DNA from: Micromonospora matsumotoense
GTDB taxonomy: Bacteria > Actinomycetota > Actinomycetes > Mycobacteriales > Micromonosporaceae
Reading direction: 5' to 3'
DNA: 64,000 nt
Assembly: GCF_900091525.1 (NCBI RefSeq)
Contig: NZ_FMCU01000003.1
Span: forward strand, 558,001-622,000
The translations under genes were made by a program, and so were the position numbers. The notes under the pieces are model-generated. The model worked only from the letters and a program-made list of their open reading frames with translations, was not told where the DNA came from and did no database searches. Position 1 is the first letter of the stretch. Every line of letters begins with the position of its first letter. This document shows, piece after piece, positions 50,178-59,959 of this stretch.

Positions 50178-51269
50178 ATGGGTGAAACCCCTCACCGCTC
50201 GGCACACGCCGGCACCGGCGGGCATCCCGTGACCCAGGGTCACGAGCGGTCCGCCGGTGCCTCGGCGCGTGTTGCCGAGGCACCAGTCAGCCTCCGTACC
50301 CCCGATGACGACCATGGCCTGGGCGGAGGCGGCGGGCTGCCCCGGGCCCGCGCGTTCGGCGCGGAACGGGCGTTCCGTGGCCTGACCCTGGCCGCCGGCG
50401 TCACCGTGCTGGTCATCATCGCGGCCATCGCGGTCTTCCTGATCGCCAAGGCCGTCCCGGCGCTGCGGGCCAACAGTGCGAACTTCTGGACCTTCGAGGG
50501 CTGGTTCCCCAACGACGATCCCGCCACGTTCGGCATCGGCGCGCTCGCCTTCGGCACCCTGCTCACCGCCCTGTTGGCGCTGCTGATCGCGGTGCCGGTG
50601 GCGCTGGGCATCGCCCTCTACCTGTCCCACTACGCGCCGCGTCGGCTCGGCACCGCCCTGGGCTTCGTGATCGACCTGCTGGCCGCCGTGCCGAGCGTGG
50701 TGTTCGGCCTGTGGGGGCGGGACTACTTCGTCGGGCCGGTCGCCGACCTGTCGGCCTGGCTGCACACGTACTTCGGCTGGATTCCGATCTTCGGCGACGG
50801 CCCGTACGGCAACTCGATCCTGCTCGGCTCGCTGGTCCTGGCGATCATGGTGCTGCCGATCATCACCTCGCTCTCCCGCGAGGTGTTCCTCCAGACCCCG
50901 ACCGCCAACGAGGAGGCCGCCATCGCGCTGGGGGCCACCCGCTGGGAGATGCTGCGTACGGCGGTGCTGCCGTACGGCCGGCCGGGCATCATCGCCGCCG
51001 TCATGCTCGGCCTCGGGCGGGCGCTCGGCGAGACCATCGCGCTCGCGCTGACCCTCGGCTCGACGTACGCCATCTCGTTCAACATCCTCGCCAACGGCGG
51101 CAACAGCATCGCCGCGAACATCGCCAACCGGTTCGCGGAGGCCAACGAGACCGGTCGGGGCGCGCTCATCGCCTCCGGCCTGGTGCTCTTTGCGATCACG
51201 CTGATCGTCAACATCACCGCGCGGGCGATCATCTACCGCCGCCGCGAGTTCACGGAGTCGGCCGCATGA
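50178..51269 (+). CDS. pstC: Phosphate ABC transporter permease PstC
   Basis: 363 residues. After a long polar head (about 65 residues, Gly/Pro-rich) come six helices ([20 protein letters not shown] and others) and the family EAA loop [35 protein letters not shown] is the PstC-type PSVVFGLWG signature. Its stop overlaps the pstA start (ATGA). Confidence 0.95.
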   Translation: MGETPHRSAHAGTGGHPVTQGHERSAGASARVAEAPVSLRTPDDDHGLGGGGGLPRARAFGAERAFRGLTLAAGVTVLVIIAAIAVFLIAKAVPALRANSANFWTFEGWFPNDDPATFGIGALAFGTLLTALLALLIAVPVALGIALYLSHYAPRRLGTALGFVIDLLAAVPSVVFGLWGRDYFVGPVADLSAWLHTYFGWIPIFGDGPYGNSILLGSLVLAIMVLPIITSLSREVFLQTPTANEEAAIALGATRWEMLRTAVLPYGRPGIIAAVMLGLGRALGETIALALTLGSTYAISFNILANGGNSIAANIANRFAEANETGRGALIASGLVLFAITLIVNITARAIIYRRREFTESAA

Positions 51270-52354
51270 CCACGACGCTCACCCCCCGCCGTTCCCGCCC
51301 GCCGGCCCAGCCGGACAGCCTGCGGGCCAGGCGACTGCCCGGGTACGCCGCCCCCGCCCTGGCGGTGCTGGCCCTGCTGCTCTCCGCCGGCATCGTCTAC
51401 GGCGTCGACCTCGGCGGCCCGGTCCTGGTCGTGGTGTTCGGCGTACTGCTCTATCTGGCCGGGCTGTTCACCGCCGCCAACGCGGTGGAGGGCCGCCGGT
51501 CGGCCCGCAACCGGGTCTGGAGCGCCCTGATCCACTCCGCCCTGGTGCTGGCCGTGCTGCCGCTGGCCTCGGTGGTGTGGACGCTGGTCAGCAAGGGCAC
51601 CGCCCGGCTCGACGGCGACTTCTTCGGCAGCTCGATGAACAACATCGGGGCCCGCGACGCCAACGGCGGCGCGTACCACGCCATCGTCGGCACCCTGCAG
51701 CAGGTCGGCATCGCCACCGCGATCACCGTCCCGCTCGGCGTGCTCTGCGCGATCTACATCGTCGAGTACGGGCGCGGCCGGTTCGCCTTCGCCATCCGGT
51801 TCTTCGTCGACGTGATGACCGGCATCCCGTCCATCGTCACCGGCCTGTTCGTGCTGGCCTTCTGGGTGCTGATCGTGTCGCCGTGGTTCAACGACGGCCG
51901 GCCCAGCTTCTCCGGCTTCGCCGCCGCGCTCGCGTTGAGCGTGCTGATGCTGCCGACGGTGGTCCGCTCCACCGAGGAGATGCTGCGCCTGGTCCCCCCG
52001 CCGCTGCGCGAGGGGGCGTACGCCCTGGGCGTACCGAAGTGGAAGACCATCCTGCGGGTGGTGCTGCCCACCGCGCTGCCCGGCATCGTCACCGGCATCA
52101 TGCTCTCCATCGCGCGGGCCGCCGGGGAGACCGCCCCGGTGCTGCTCGTCGCCGGCGGTGGCGCGGCGATCAACTTCAACCCGTTCGAGAACAACCAGTC
52201 CTCGCTGGCCCTCTTCGTCTACCAGCAGGCCGGCGAGGCCTCGAAGTACTCGCCTGCCCGGGCCTGGACGGCGGCGTTGACCCTGGTCGTCCTCGTGCTC
52301 GTCCTCACCGTCGCCGCGAAGCTGCTGGCCCGCCGCAACCGGCTCGGCCGATGA
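51266..52354 (+). CDS. pstA: Phosphate ABC transporter permease PstA
   Basis: 362 residues. Three extra N-terminal helices ([20 protein letters not shown] region onward) come before the six-helix core. [20 protein letters not shown] and the EAA loop [20 protein letters not shown] identify PstA. ATG at 51266 overlaps the pstC stop. The frame is open upstream inside pstC but is not coding there. Confidence 0.95.
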   Translation: MTTTLTPRRSRPPAQPDSLRARRLPGYAAPALAVLALLLSAGIVYGVDLGGPVLVVVFGVLLYLAGLFTAANAVEGRRSARNRVWSALIHSALVLAVLPLASVVWTLVSKGTARLDGDFFGSSMNNIGARDANGGAYHAIVGTLQQVGIATAITVPLGVLCAIYIVEYGRGRFAFAIRFFVDVMTGIPSIVTGLFVLAFWVLIVSPWFNDGRPSFSGFAAALALSVLMLPTVVRSTEEMLRLVPPPLREGAYALGVPKWKTILRVVLPTALPGIVTGIMLSIARAAGETAPVLLVAGGGAAINFNPFENNQSSLALFVYQQAGEASKYSPARAWTAALTLVVLVLVLTVAAKLLARRNRLGR

Positions 52355-52371
52355 ACCCCGGAGGTACCACC

Positions 52372-53148
52372 ATGGCCAAGCGCATCGACGCCACCGACGT
52401 GACCGCCTACTACGGCGGTTTCAAGGCGATCGAGAACATCAACCTGACGGTCGAGCCGAAGACGGTCACCGCCCTGATCGGCCCGTCCGGCTGCGGCAAG
52501 TCGACCTTCCTGCGGTCGATCAACCGGATGCACGAGGTGCTGCCGGGCGCCCGGGTCGAGGGCAGCCTGACCATCGACGGTCAGGACGTCTACCACCGGG
52601 ACGTCGACGTGACCGCCGTCCGCCGCATGATCGGCATGGTGTTCCAGCGCCCCAACCCGTTCCCCACCATGAGCATCTTCGAGAACGTGGTGGCCGGGCT
52701 GCGGCTCAACGGGGTCCGCAAGAAGTCCATCCTGGACGAGGCGGCCGAGCGGGCGCTGCGCTCGGCGAACCTGTGGGACGAGGTCAAGGACCGCCTCGGC
52801 AAGCCCGGCGCGGGCCTGTCCGGTGGCCAGCAGCAGCGGCTCTGCATCGCCCGGACCATCGCCGTCGAGCCGCAGGTGGTGCTGATGGACGAGCCCTGCT
52901 CGGCGCTGGACCCGATCTCGACGCTCGCCATCGAGGACCTGATGTTCCAGCTCAAGGACAAGTTCACCATCATCATCGTCACCCACAACATGCAGCAGGC
53001 CGCCCGGGTCTCCGACCGCACCGCCTTCTTCTCGATCGAGAAGACCGGCGACCCCGGCCGGCTCATCGAGTACGACAACACCCAGAAGATCTTCAGCAAC
53101 CCCAGCCAGAAGAAGACCGAGGACTACATCACCGGCCGCTTCGGCTGA
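52372..53148 (+). CDS. pstB: Phosphate ABC transporter ATPase PstB
   Basis: 258 residues. Walker A GPSGCGKS, the PstB-typical [21 protein letters not shown]-loop, the signature LSGGQQQRL, Walker [14 protein letters not shown] and the H-loop THNMQQ are all intact. GGAGGT (52360-52365) lies 6 bases before the ATG at 52372. The ATG at 52351 is in frame but lacks such a site. It couples ATP hydrolysis to phosphate import. Confidence 0.96.
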   Translation: MAKRIDATDVTAYYGGFKAIENINLTVEPKTVTALIGPSGCGKSTFLRSINRMHEVLPGARVEGSLTIDGQDVYHRDVDVTAVRRMIGMVFQRPNPFPTMSIFENVVAGLRLNGVRKKSILDEAAERALRSANLWDEVKDRLGKPGAGLSGGQQQRLCIARTIAVEPQVVLMDEPCSALDPISTLAIEDLMFQLKDKFTIIIVTHNMQQAARVSDRTAFFSIEKTGDPGRLIEYDNTQKIFSNPSQKKTEDYITGRFG

Positions 53149-53155
53149 CCCCTGC

Positions 53156-53179
53156 GCCGCCCCTGCACGGGCCGGGGCG
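53156..53179. terminator. Short GC hairpin after pstB
   Basis: CCGCCCC (53156-53162) pairs with GGGGCGG (53173-53179), between the convergent pstB and Nudix genes. Confidence 0.45.
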
Positions 53180-53196
53180 GGCCGCGTGAACGCGGG

Positions 53197-54072
53197 TCAG
53201 GTGAGGGTGAAGTGGGGGGTGCCGTTCTCCGGAACGTGCAGGCGGGGGGTCACCGGGGTGGCCGCGTCCCGGGTGGCCGAGGCGCGGGCCACCGCAGCCA
53301 GCGCACCGGCACCGGCCAGGTCACCGGCGGCGGCCACCTCGGCCAGGGTGACCAGGGTGGGCGGGAGCATGGTCAGCTCACCGGCCCGCGCGCGGGCCAG
53401 CGCGTCCACCGGGCGGACCCACATGGTGTGGTCGGCCTCGCCGGACACATCCCGGGTCCGCTGCCCCTCGGGCAGCAGGGCGACGAAGAAGTACGTGTCG
53501 AAGCGGCGCGGCTCGAACTCCGGGGTGATCCACCGGCTCCACGGCAGCAGCAGGTCGGACCGGAGGGTGAGCTGCCGCTCGGCGAGCAGCCCGGCGAAAC
53601 CCCGACGACGTGCCTCCAGATCCTGCCGTGCACTTTCCCAGTCGTCGCCGCTGACGTCACCCACCACCGTGCCGCCGACAGCATCCCCCGCCGTGCCGCC
53701 GCCGGGGCCGGCCAGCAGCACGCCGGCCTCCTCGAAGACCTCCCGTGCGGCGGCGCACACCACCGCCTGGGCGGCGTCGGGCGTGACACCCAGCCGTCCC
53801 GCCCAGGCCGCCGGGTCGGGACCGGCCCAGTCCAGGTGCGCCTCCGAGTCCGACGGGTCGACACCACCGCCGGGGAAGGCGTACACCCCGCCGAAGGCCA
53901 TCGCGGCGACCCGGCGGATGACGTACACCTCGAAGTCGGTGCCGGCCGGGCGGAGCAGCAGCACGGTGGCCGCGACCCGGGGCGGGGCCGGGGTGCCACC
54001 CTCGGCGTGGAACCGGCGGGCGTGCTCGACCAGCGCCGGCGGGGCGGGGAAACCGGAACTGTCGATCGTCAT
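53197..54072 (-). CDS. Nudix hydrolase with a split Nudix box (NUDT19-like)
   Basis: 291 residues. The Nudix box is interrupted: GGVYAFPGGGVDPSDSE starts it, about 30 residues intervene, and AAAREVFEEAGVLL completes the REXXEE part. Such an insertion is known from NUDT19-type CoA diphosphatases. The C-terminal half contains RFDTYFFVALLPEGQ and a helical end. The substrate is probably a CoA- or nucleotide-diphosphate. TAGGCT (54084-54079) with a 6-base gap supports a leaderless ATG at 54072. Confidence 0.87.
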   Translation of the reverse strand: MTIDSSGFPAPPALVEHARRFHAEGGTPAPPRVAATVLLLRPAGTDFEVYVIRRVAAMAFGGVYAFPGGGVDPSDSEAHLDWAGPDPAAWAGRLGVTPDAAQAVVCAAAREVFEEAGVLLAGPGGGTAGDAVGGTVVGDVSGDDWESARQDLEARRRGFAGLLAERQLTLRSDLLLPWSRWITPEFEPRRFDTYFFVALLPEGQRTRDVSGEADHTMWVRPVDALARARAGELTMLPPTLVTLAEVAAAGDLAGAGALAAVARASATRDAATPVTPRLHVPENGTPHFTLT

Positions 54073-54257
54073 GCGCCGAGCCTAGTCCCGCCGGACGGAC
54101 CCGCCCCCTCCGCCGACAACCGCCGACAGGCGACAGGCGACAGGCGGACGGGCAACGGGCGGCGGTCAGAGCAGGGGACGGGCAGCAGGCGGCGGGCAGG
54201 AGACGGGCGGCGGGGCACGTGGGCGGGGAACAGGGGGCGGCGGGTTAGCGTGAGCGC

Positions 54258-55226
54258 ATGACACGTTGGGGGATTCTGTCCACCGGCCACATCGCCGGCC
54301 GGTTCGCCGAGGACCTACGGCTGGTGCCGGGGGCCGAGCTGGTCGCGGTCGGTTCACGTACGACGGAGAGCGCCGAGGCGTTCGCCACCCGGTACGGTGC
54401 CGAGCGGGCGTACGGCTCCTGGGCCGAGCTGGCCGCCGACGACGGGCTGGACGCGATCTACGTGGCCACCCCGCACGCCGCCCACCACGAGGCCGCCCGG
54501 GTCTGCCTGGAGGCCGGCCGGGCGGTGCTGTTGGAGAAGCCGTTCACCCTCGACCTGGCCACCAGCACCGAGCTGGTCGAGCTGGCGCGGGCCCGGGGGG
54601 TCTTCCTGATGGAGGCCATGTGGATGCGGTGCAACCCGCTGATCCTGCGCCTGGTGGAGCTGGTCCGGGGCGGGGCGATCGGCGAGGTGACCAGCGTCCG
54701 GGCGGACTTCGGGGTGGCCGGGCCGTTCCCGCCGGAGCACCGGATGCGTAATCCGGCCCTGGGTGGCGGTGCCCTGCTGGACCTGGGCGTCTATCCGGTG
54801 AGCCTGGCCCACCTGCTGCTCGGTGTGCCGCAGCACGTGCAGGCCTGGGCCAAGCTGAGCCCGGAGGGGGTGGACGAGAACACCGGCATCGTCCTCGGGT
54901 ACGACTCGGGCGCGGTCGCCACGCTGGGCTGCGGCATGGTCGGGGCCACCCCGCTGACCGCCGCGATCACCGGCACCACCGGCCGGATCGAGCTGCCCGA
55001 ACCGTTCTTCCGCCCCGGCTCCGCGGTGCTGCACCGCACCGACGCCGAGCCGGAGACGCTCACCGACGACCCGGCCGGCGGCGGTTACCAGTACGAGGCC
55101 GCCGAGGTGCAGCGCTGCCTGGCGGCGGGGCTGACCGAGAGCCCGCTCGTGCCGCACGCCGTCACCCTGGAGGTGATGGCCCTGCTGGACGACATCCGGG
55201 CCCGGATCGGAGTCGACTACGCCTGA
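54258..55226 (+). CDS. Gfo/Idh/MocA family oxidoreductase
   Basis: 322 residues. The N-terminal Rossmann domain (GILSTGHIAGRFAEDLRLVP; ATPHAAHHEAARVCLEAGRA; LLEKPFTLDLATSTELVELA with the catalytic EKP) is followed by the C-terminal alpha/beta domain (GGGALLDLGVYPVSLAHLLL). It resembles trans-1,2-dihydrobenzene-1,2-diol or glucose-fructose oxidoreductase-like members; the substrate is unknown. TAGCGT (54246-54251) with a 6-base gap supports a leaderless ATG. The 185-base spacer before it is made of GGCGACAGGCGACA-like short units. Confidence 0.9.
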   Translation: MTRWGILSTGHIAGRFAEDLRLVPGAELVAVGSRTTESAEAFATRYGAERAYGSWAELAADDGLDAIYVATPHAAHHEAARVCLEAGRAVLLEKPFTLDLATSTELVELARARGVFLMEAMWMRCNPLILRLVELVRGGAIGEVTSVRADFGVAGPFPPEHRMRNPALGGGALLDLGVYPVSLAHLLLGVPQHVQAWAKLSPEGVDENTGIVLGYDSGAVATLGCGMVGATPLTAAITGTTGRIELPEPFFRPGSAVLHRTDAEPETLTDDPAGGGYQYEAAEVQRCLAAGLTESPLVPHAVTLEVMALLDDIRARIGVDYA

Positions 55227-55234
55227 ACAGACAG

Positions 55235-55285
55235 CGGGAGGGGCACCCCGTCACCGCGCGGTGCGGTGACGGAGTGCCCCTCCCG
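55235..55285. terminator. Bidirectional terminator between oxidoreductase and pit
   Basis: CGGGAGGGGCAC (55235-55246) pairs with GTGCCCCTCCCG (55274-55285), and an inner CCGTCACCG (55248-55256) pairs with CGGTGACGG (55264-55272). Only one base pair between them fails. Confidence 0.85.
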
Positions 55286-55324
55286 ACCAGGTCAGGTACC
55301 CCTCGGGTCACCTTCCCGCAACGG

Positions 55325-56329
55325 TCAGAACAGCGGACGGACCACCAGGTAGGTCAGGCAGGCGATCAGCGCGGCGGCCGGGAAGGTGATGACCCAGGCG
55401 AGCACGATGTTGCCGGCCACGTTCCAGCGGACCGCGGAGAGCCGCTTGGTGGCGCCGACCCCCATGATCGCCGAGGTGATCGTGTGGGTGGTGGAGATCG
55501 GGGCCTTGAGCACCAGGGCGTTGAAGTAGAGCACCGCGCTGGCCACGGTCTCGGCGGCGAAGCCCTCCGGCGGCCCCAGGTCGATGATCTTTCGACCGAG
55601 GGTCCGGATGATCCGCCATCCACCGGCGTACGTGCCGAGCGCCAGCATGGTCGCCGAGGTCCAGAAGACCCAGCCCGGGATGTGCGTCTTGTCGTCCTGG
55701 AAACCGCCGGTGTAGAGGGCCAGCACCACGATGCCCATGGTCTTCGCGGCGTCCTGCATGCCGTGGCCGACCGACATGGCCGCCGCCGAGGCGGTCTGCG
55801 CCCAGCGGAAGCCCCGGTTGAGCCTGCCCGGCTGCCCCTTACGGAACGCCCACAGGATGGCCAGCATCAGCAGATAGCCGAGGGTGAGGCCGACGATCGG
55901 CGACAGGATCATCGGCAGGATGACCTTCTCGCCGATGGTGACCCACTGCACGACGCCGCCGGAGGAGAGCAGGGTCGCCCCGACCAGCCCACCGAAGAGG
56001 GCGTGCGAGGACGACGACGGCAGGCCGAAGTACCAGGTGATCAGGTTCCAGGCGATCGCGCCGAGCACCCCGGCGAAGACCACTCCGAGGCTGCCCACCC
56101 CGGTGGGCAGGGTGACCAGGCCGTCGCCGACGGTCTTGGCCACGCCGGCGCCGAAGTGCGCGCCGACGAAGTTGCCGACCGCGGCGAGGCCCAGGGCGAT
56201 CCGTGGGGTCAGCGCCCGGGTGGAGACGCTGGTGGCGATCGCGTTGGCGGCGTCGTGGAAGCCGTTGGTGTAGTCGAACGCCAGGGCCACCGCGATCACC
56301 GCCAGCACGGCGATGAGTTCGGGACTCAC
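55325..56329 (-). CDS. pit: Inorganic phosphate transporter, PiT family
   Basis: 334 residues, about ten helices with the PiT internal repeat. The signature DYTNGFHDAANAIATSVSTR is in the first half and APISTTHTITSAIMGVGATK in the second; GLPSSSSHALFGGLVGATLL lies between. It moves phosphate with a cation at low affinity and complements the high-affinity Pst system. GTG at 56329 lies 4 bases after the DUF47 stop. Confidence 0.94.
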   Translation of the reverse strand: MSPELIAVLAVIAVALAFDYTNGFHDAANAIATSVSTRALTPRIALGLAAVGNFVGAHFGAGVAKTVGDGLVTLPTGVGSLGVVFAGVLGAIAWNLITWYFGLPSSSSHALFGGLVGATLLSSGGVVQWVTIGEKVILPMILSPIVGLTLGYLLMLAILWAFRKGQPGRLNRGFRWAQTASAAAMSVGHGMQDAAKTMGIVVLALYTGGFQDDKTHIPGWVFWTSATMLALGTYAGGWRIIRTLGRKIIDLGPPEGFAAETVASAVLYFNALVLKAPISTTHTITSAIMGVGATKRLSAVRWNVAGNIVLAWVITFPAAALIACLTYLVVRPLF

Positions 56330-56333
56330 AGGA

Positions 56334-56960
56334 TCAGGACTCCTTGACCGCGATGGTCTCGACGGTGTTCGCCACGTGCTCGAAGGCGTCGCAGGCGGCC
56401 TCCAGCTCGTCGGCGACCTCCTTCATCTTCAGCACGGTCAGCGCGTCGTACTCGCCGGAGAAGAGTCGGACCAGCAGCATCCGGTACGCCTGGTCACCGT
56501 CGTTCTCCAGCCGGTTGCACTCGATCCAGTAGTCCTCGAGGTCCTTCATCGACTTCAGCCGGGGCATCGCCTCGGCGGTCAGCTTCGCCTGGAGGTCGAG
56601 CACGTTGACCAGCTCGTGCAGCTCGCGCGGGAGCGACGGGAGCTTGGTGAGGCCGTAGAGGTAGAGCAGGTTGCCGACCGCCTCCAGGTGGTCCATCACG
56701 TCGTCGAGCAGCGAGCCCAGCCGGTAGATGTCCTCCCGGTCGAACGGGGTGATGAAGGTGGAGTTGATCTTCTTGTAGAGATCGTGGGTGATCTGGTCGC
56801 TGTCGTGCTCGACCTCGGTCAGCCGCTCGCTGACCGACTGGACGTCGACGCCGGGCAGGGCCAGCTCGTTGAGCAGCTCCGTGCCCTTCACCAGGTTCTG
56901 CGCGGCCCTGGTGAAGAGCTCGTAGAAAGCGCCCTCGGTGGGACGGAAGGAAAACTTCAC
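56334..56960 (-). CDS. DUF47 family (PhoU-like) partner of Pit
   Basis: 208 residues, all helical: KFSFRPTEGAFYELFTRAAQ, then EHDSDQITHDLYKKINSTFI, then TPFDREDIYRLGSLLDDVMD, which is diagnostic. DUF47 proteins regulate Pit-type transporters. GTG at 56960 opens the conserved part; the frame to 57062 is not conserved. A PHO-box array lies about 120 bases upstream. Confidence 0.92.
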   Translation of the reverse strand: MKFSFRPTEGAFYELFTRAAQNLVKGTELLNELALPGVDVQSVSERLTEVEHDSDQITHDLYKKINSTFITPFDREDIYRLGSLLDDVMDHLEAVGNLLYLYGLTKLPSLPRELHELVNVLDLQAKLTAEAMPRLKSMKDLEDYWIECNRLENDGDQAYRMLLVRLFSGEYDALTVLKMKEVADELEAACDAFEHVANTVETIAVKES

Positions 56961-57077
56961 AGCACGGACCTCGTCGTGTCGGTGGAAGGGTGGCCGCCGC
57001 CCCAGGGGGCGTCCGCTGATGCATGCTAGGTACCGCACCGGAGTGGGTCTCCGCCGGCCCACCCCTGGTCAGACCCG

Positions 57078-57106
57078 ATTCACCGGTCGTTCATCTGTTG
57101 TTAACC
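57078..57106 (-). promoter_or_regulatory. PHO box upstream of the DUF47-pit operon
   Basis: Read on the plus strand, ATTCACC (57078), GTTCATC (57089) and GTTAACC (57100) repeat at exactly 11-base intervals, with a weaker CGTCACC just beyond. The third unit covers the stop codon of ppk2 (57103-57101), so the operator is shared with the 3' end of that gene. It predicts control of the Pit operon by phosphate status; the direction of control (activation or repression) cannot be read from the sequence. Confidence 0.75.
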
Positions 57107-58081
57107 TCGGCCGTCACCGCCGCCACTCGACAACCGCCGGCGCTCCCGTTCCACGTCGAAACCGGCAGCCGGATACCCCAGATCAAGACCCTCGAACGTC
57201 TCCCGCAGCAGGTGCGCCACCGCCCAGTCCCGGTACCACTTGCGGTCCGCCGGCACCAGGAACCAGGGCGCGGCGTCCGTGTCGCACCGCCCCAGCGCCT
57301 CCGCGTACGCGGCCTGGTAGTCGTCCCAGCGGGCCCGGGAGTCGAGATCGCTCGGCTGGTACTTCCAGTGCTTCGTCGGATCGGTCAACCGCTCCGACAA
57401 CCGCCGCGCCTGCTCGTCCCGGGAGATGTGCAGCATCACCTTCACCAGGGTCACGCCACCGTCGGTCAACTCCCGCTCGAACGCGTTGATCCGGTCGTAC
57501 CGGGCCCGCCAGGTCTCCTCCGGCACCAGCGCGTCGACCCGGGCCACCAGCACGTCCTCGTAGTGCGAACGGTTGAAGACCCCGACGTACCCGGGTGGGG
57601 GCAACGCCCGGCGGATCCGCCACAGGAAGTCGTGCCGCAGCTCCTGCCGGGTCGGCGGGCCGAACGAGCGGATGTGCAGGCCGAGCGGGTTCATCGCGCC
57701 GGCCACCCGCTTCACGGTGCCGTCCTTGCCCCCGCAGTCCATCGCCTGGAGCACCAGCAGCAGCCGCCCCGGCCGCCCCGGCCGCAGCTTCGACCCGCCA
57801 CCGGTCGGGGCCGAGGTGGGCGCGTCCGGCCCACCGGCCGCCTTGGCGGTGGCGAAGAGCATCTCCTGCTGCCGGGCCAACCCCGCACCGATCAGCTCGA
57901 CCTGCCGGCGGGCCCACGGCTTGCGGTCCTTCCCGCCGCCCGCCGCCGCCGGCAGTCCCGGGGTGGACCGGGGATCGACCGCCCCCAGGTCGATCGGTCC
58001 ACCGCCCGGGGACACCCGCAACAACTCCCGCACCGTCGCACCCTCGGGTACGACGATCTCCGTCTCCTCGTCTGCGCGCAT
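57101..58081 (-). CDS. Polyphosphate kinase 2 family protein
   Basis: 326 residues. Walker A VLQAMDCGGKDGTVKRVAGA, VFNRSHYEDVLVARVDALVP, the lid region LVKVMLHISRDEQARRLSER and WKYQPSDLDSRARWDDYQAA with Walker B-like Asp residues define PPK2, which phosphorylates nucleotides with polyphosphate. The N-terminal 90 residues are variable. ATG at 58081 follows a GGGGG run. Neighbouring Pit and pst genes fit a phosphate-storage role. Confidence 0.9.
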   Translation of the reverse strand: MRADEETEIVVPEGATVRELLRVSPGGGPIDLGAVDPRSTPGLPAAAGGGKDRKPWARRQVELIGAGLARQQEMLFATAKAAGGPDAPTSAPTGGGSKLRPGRPGRLLLVLQAMDCGGKDGTVKRVAGAMNPLGLHIRSFGPPTRQELRHDFLWRIRRALPPPGYVGVFNRSHYEDVLVARVDALVPEETWRARYDRINAFERELTDGGVTLVKVMLHISRDEQARRLSERLTDPTKHWKYQPSDLDSRARWDDYQAAYAEALGRCDTDAAPWFLVPADRKWYRDWAVAHLLRETFEGLDLGYPAAGFDVERERRRLSSGGGDGRG

Positions 58082-58204
58082 CCCCCGATCCTCGCCCACC
58101 GCCGCACCACCCGCCCGTCGAGCCGGCACCGGGCTGTCACCTTTGCCGGTGGCGGGACGTCCGGTGGGTGGGGAGAATCCGGTCGTACCCCGGGGAGGTT
58201 TGTG

Positions 58205-59176
58205 GTGACGGTGGACCTGGTGGCGGAGTTCGAGGCGGAACGCGGGCGGCTGACCGCGGTGGCCCACCGGATGCTCGGCAGCCGCAGCGAGGCGGAGGAC
58301 GCCGTCCAGGAGACCTGGCTGCGCTACGCCGGGGCGCTCGCCGACCCGCAGCGCCGGGCCGAGATCCGGCACCTGGGCGGCTGGCTCACCACCACCTGCG
58401 CCCGGATCTGCCTCGACGTGCTCCGCTCGGCCCGGGTCCGTCGCGAGACGTACCCGGGGCAGTGGCTGCCGGAGCCGGTGGTCACGCCGTGGGACGGCGG
58501 CGTGCCGGCACCGGACGGCTTCGCCCCCGACCCGGCCGACCGGGCGGTCCGGCGCGACCAGCTCGGCACCGCCCTGCTGGTCGTCCTGGAACGGCTCAGC
58601 CCCGAGCAGCGGGTCGCCTTCGTCCTGCACGACGTGTTCGCGGTGCCGTTCGCCCGGATCGCCGAGGTGCTGGCGAGCACCCCCGAGGCGGCCCGCCAGC
58701 ACGCCTCCCGGGCCCGCCGGGCGGCCACCGCCACCGACGTGCCCCGGCACACCGCCGACCCGGCCGAGCAGCGCAGGGTGCTGGCCGCGTTCGCCGCCGC
58801 GACCGAGTCCGGCGACCTCGACGCGCTGGTCCGGGTGCTCGCCCCGGACGTGGTGCTGATCGGCGACGGCGGCGGGCACTTCCCGACGGCCCGGCGACCG
58901 ATCGTCGGCGTCGACCCGGTGGCCCGCTTCCTGCTCGGCCTCTTCACCCGGGCCAGCCGGTACGGCCAGCACCTGCGGGCCGCACCGGTGCTGGTGGACG
59001 GGGTGCTCGGCCTGCACCTGGAGACCGTCGCACCCGACGGCCGGCTGCTGCGGATGGTCACCGGGTTCGCCGTGCACGACGGCCGGATCAGCGGGCTGTT
59101 CCACCAGCTCAACCCGGACAAGCTCCACCTGCTGCCCGACCTCGCCCCCGACGCCACCTGGCCGCCCCGCTGGTGA
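58205..59176 (+). CDS. sigJ: ECF41/SigJ-type sigma factor
   Basis: 323 residues. Region 2 (ERGRLTAVAHRMLGSRSEAE; AVQETWLRYAGAL) and region 4 (LSPEQRVAFVLHDVFAVPFA; ARQHASRARRAA) are fused to a C-terminal SnoaL-like domain. That domain carries the ECF41 motifs DGGG (in IGDGGGHFPTARRPIVG) and NPDKL near the end, which control sigma activity in place of an anti-sigma factor. GGGGAGG gives a 6-base gap to the GTG at 58205; the GTG at 58202 is too close. Gene symbol by family. Confidence 0.88.
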   Translation: MTVDLVAEFEAERGRLTAVAHRMLGSRSEAEDAVQETWLRYAGALADPQRRAEIRHLGGWLTTTCARICLDVLRSARVRRETYPGQWLPEPVVTPWDGGVPAPDGFAPDPADRAVRRDQLGTALLVVLERLSPEQRVAFVLHDVFAVPFARIAEVLASTPEAARQHASRARRAATATDVPRHTADPAEQRRVLAAFAAATESGDLDALVRVLAPDVVLIGDGGGHFPTARRPIVGVDPVARFLLGLFTRASRYGQHLRAAPVLVDGVLGLHLETVAPDGRLLRMVTGFAVHDGRISGLFHQLNPDKLHLLPDLAPDATWPPRW

Positions 59177-59312
59177 CCGGCCCCGCCCCGCCCCGCCCCG
59201 CCGCGACCGCACCCACCGGCCGGACCACGCCGACCCGCCCAGGCCGCACCACGCCTACCGGGGCGGGCCGCTCCCGTCGGTCGGACCAGCCGGGTCACCA
59301 CCGGCCGCCGGG

Positions 59313-59819
59313 TCAGACCACCAGGGCCAACCACTTGCGGTAGGCGGAGGCGAACGGCTCGGTGCCGTCGCCGAGGGCGGTGAGCAGCCGGGCCGCCGCC
59401 GCCTGCGCCTGCGCCACCACCTCGTCCGGATAGCCGAACCGGACCCGGTGCTCGGCGAACTCGTCCTCGTCGCGCAACTCCACCAGGCCGGTGCTCCGGC
59501 GGCGCACCACGTCCAGGTCGAGGTCGATCAGGTGGACGGTGTCGTCACCCTCCCAGCGGGCCGGGGTGGTGATGTCGCAGTAGACCTCGCTGGTCCGCGG
59601 CGGCGGGTTGAACATGCCCGTCCACCAGGCCCGGTGCGGCACCAGCAGGACGAAGGGAATCTGCTCCACCGAGGGCCGGCCGTGGTAGACCGACGCGGTG
59701 CCCTCGGTCACCCCCAGCCACACCCCGAGGTCGTCCTCGGCCAACCGACGGGCCGGGTAGTCGCGATGGGCGCTGCCGTCGTACTTGCGGTAGATCACAC
59801 GGACCACGTCGCTCGGCAT
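59313..59819 (-). CDS. DUF402 family protein
   Basis: 168 residues. VRVIYRKYDGSAHRDYPARR at the start, WWTGMFNPPPRTSEVYCDIT and HLIDLDLDVVRRRSTGLVEL are the DUF402 core with its Asp/Glu cluster, followed by DEDEFAEHRVRFGYPDEVVA. Relatives include nucleoside-diphosphate phosphatases and FomD; activity here is untested. TAGGGT (59832-59827) with a 7-base gap supports the ATG at 59819 over the one at 59828. Confidence 0.85.
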   Translation of the reverse strand: MPSDVVRVIYRKYDGSAHRDYPARRLAEDDLGVWLGVTEGTASVYHGRPSVEQIPFVLLVPHRAWWTGMFNPPPRTSEVYCDITTPARWEGDDTVHLIDLDLDVVRRRSTGLVELRDEDEFAEHRVRFGYPDEVVAQAQAAAARLLTALGDGTEPFASAYRKWLALVV

Positions 59820-59959
59820 GAGTCGCACCCTAGCCGATTCCGCCCACTCGTCGCCGCAGGGAGTTGAGCGGTCCGGGGTGGCGACAATCCGGACGGTGAC
59901 CGCGCCACGCGGGGGGCAGCGGCGCGTCCACTGTCGGCGGCGGCGGGTACCGTCGCACG

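Noticed and set aside
57101..59212. Extension of PPK2 to 703 codons on the minus strand
   Set aside because: The upstream 377 codons are antisense to the ECF41 sigma factor gene, which has clear sigma motifs.
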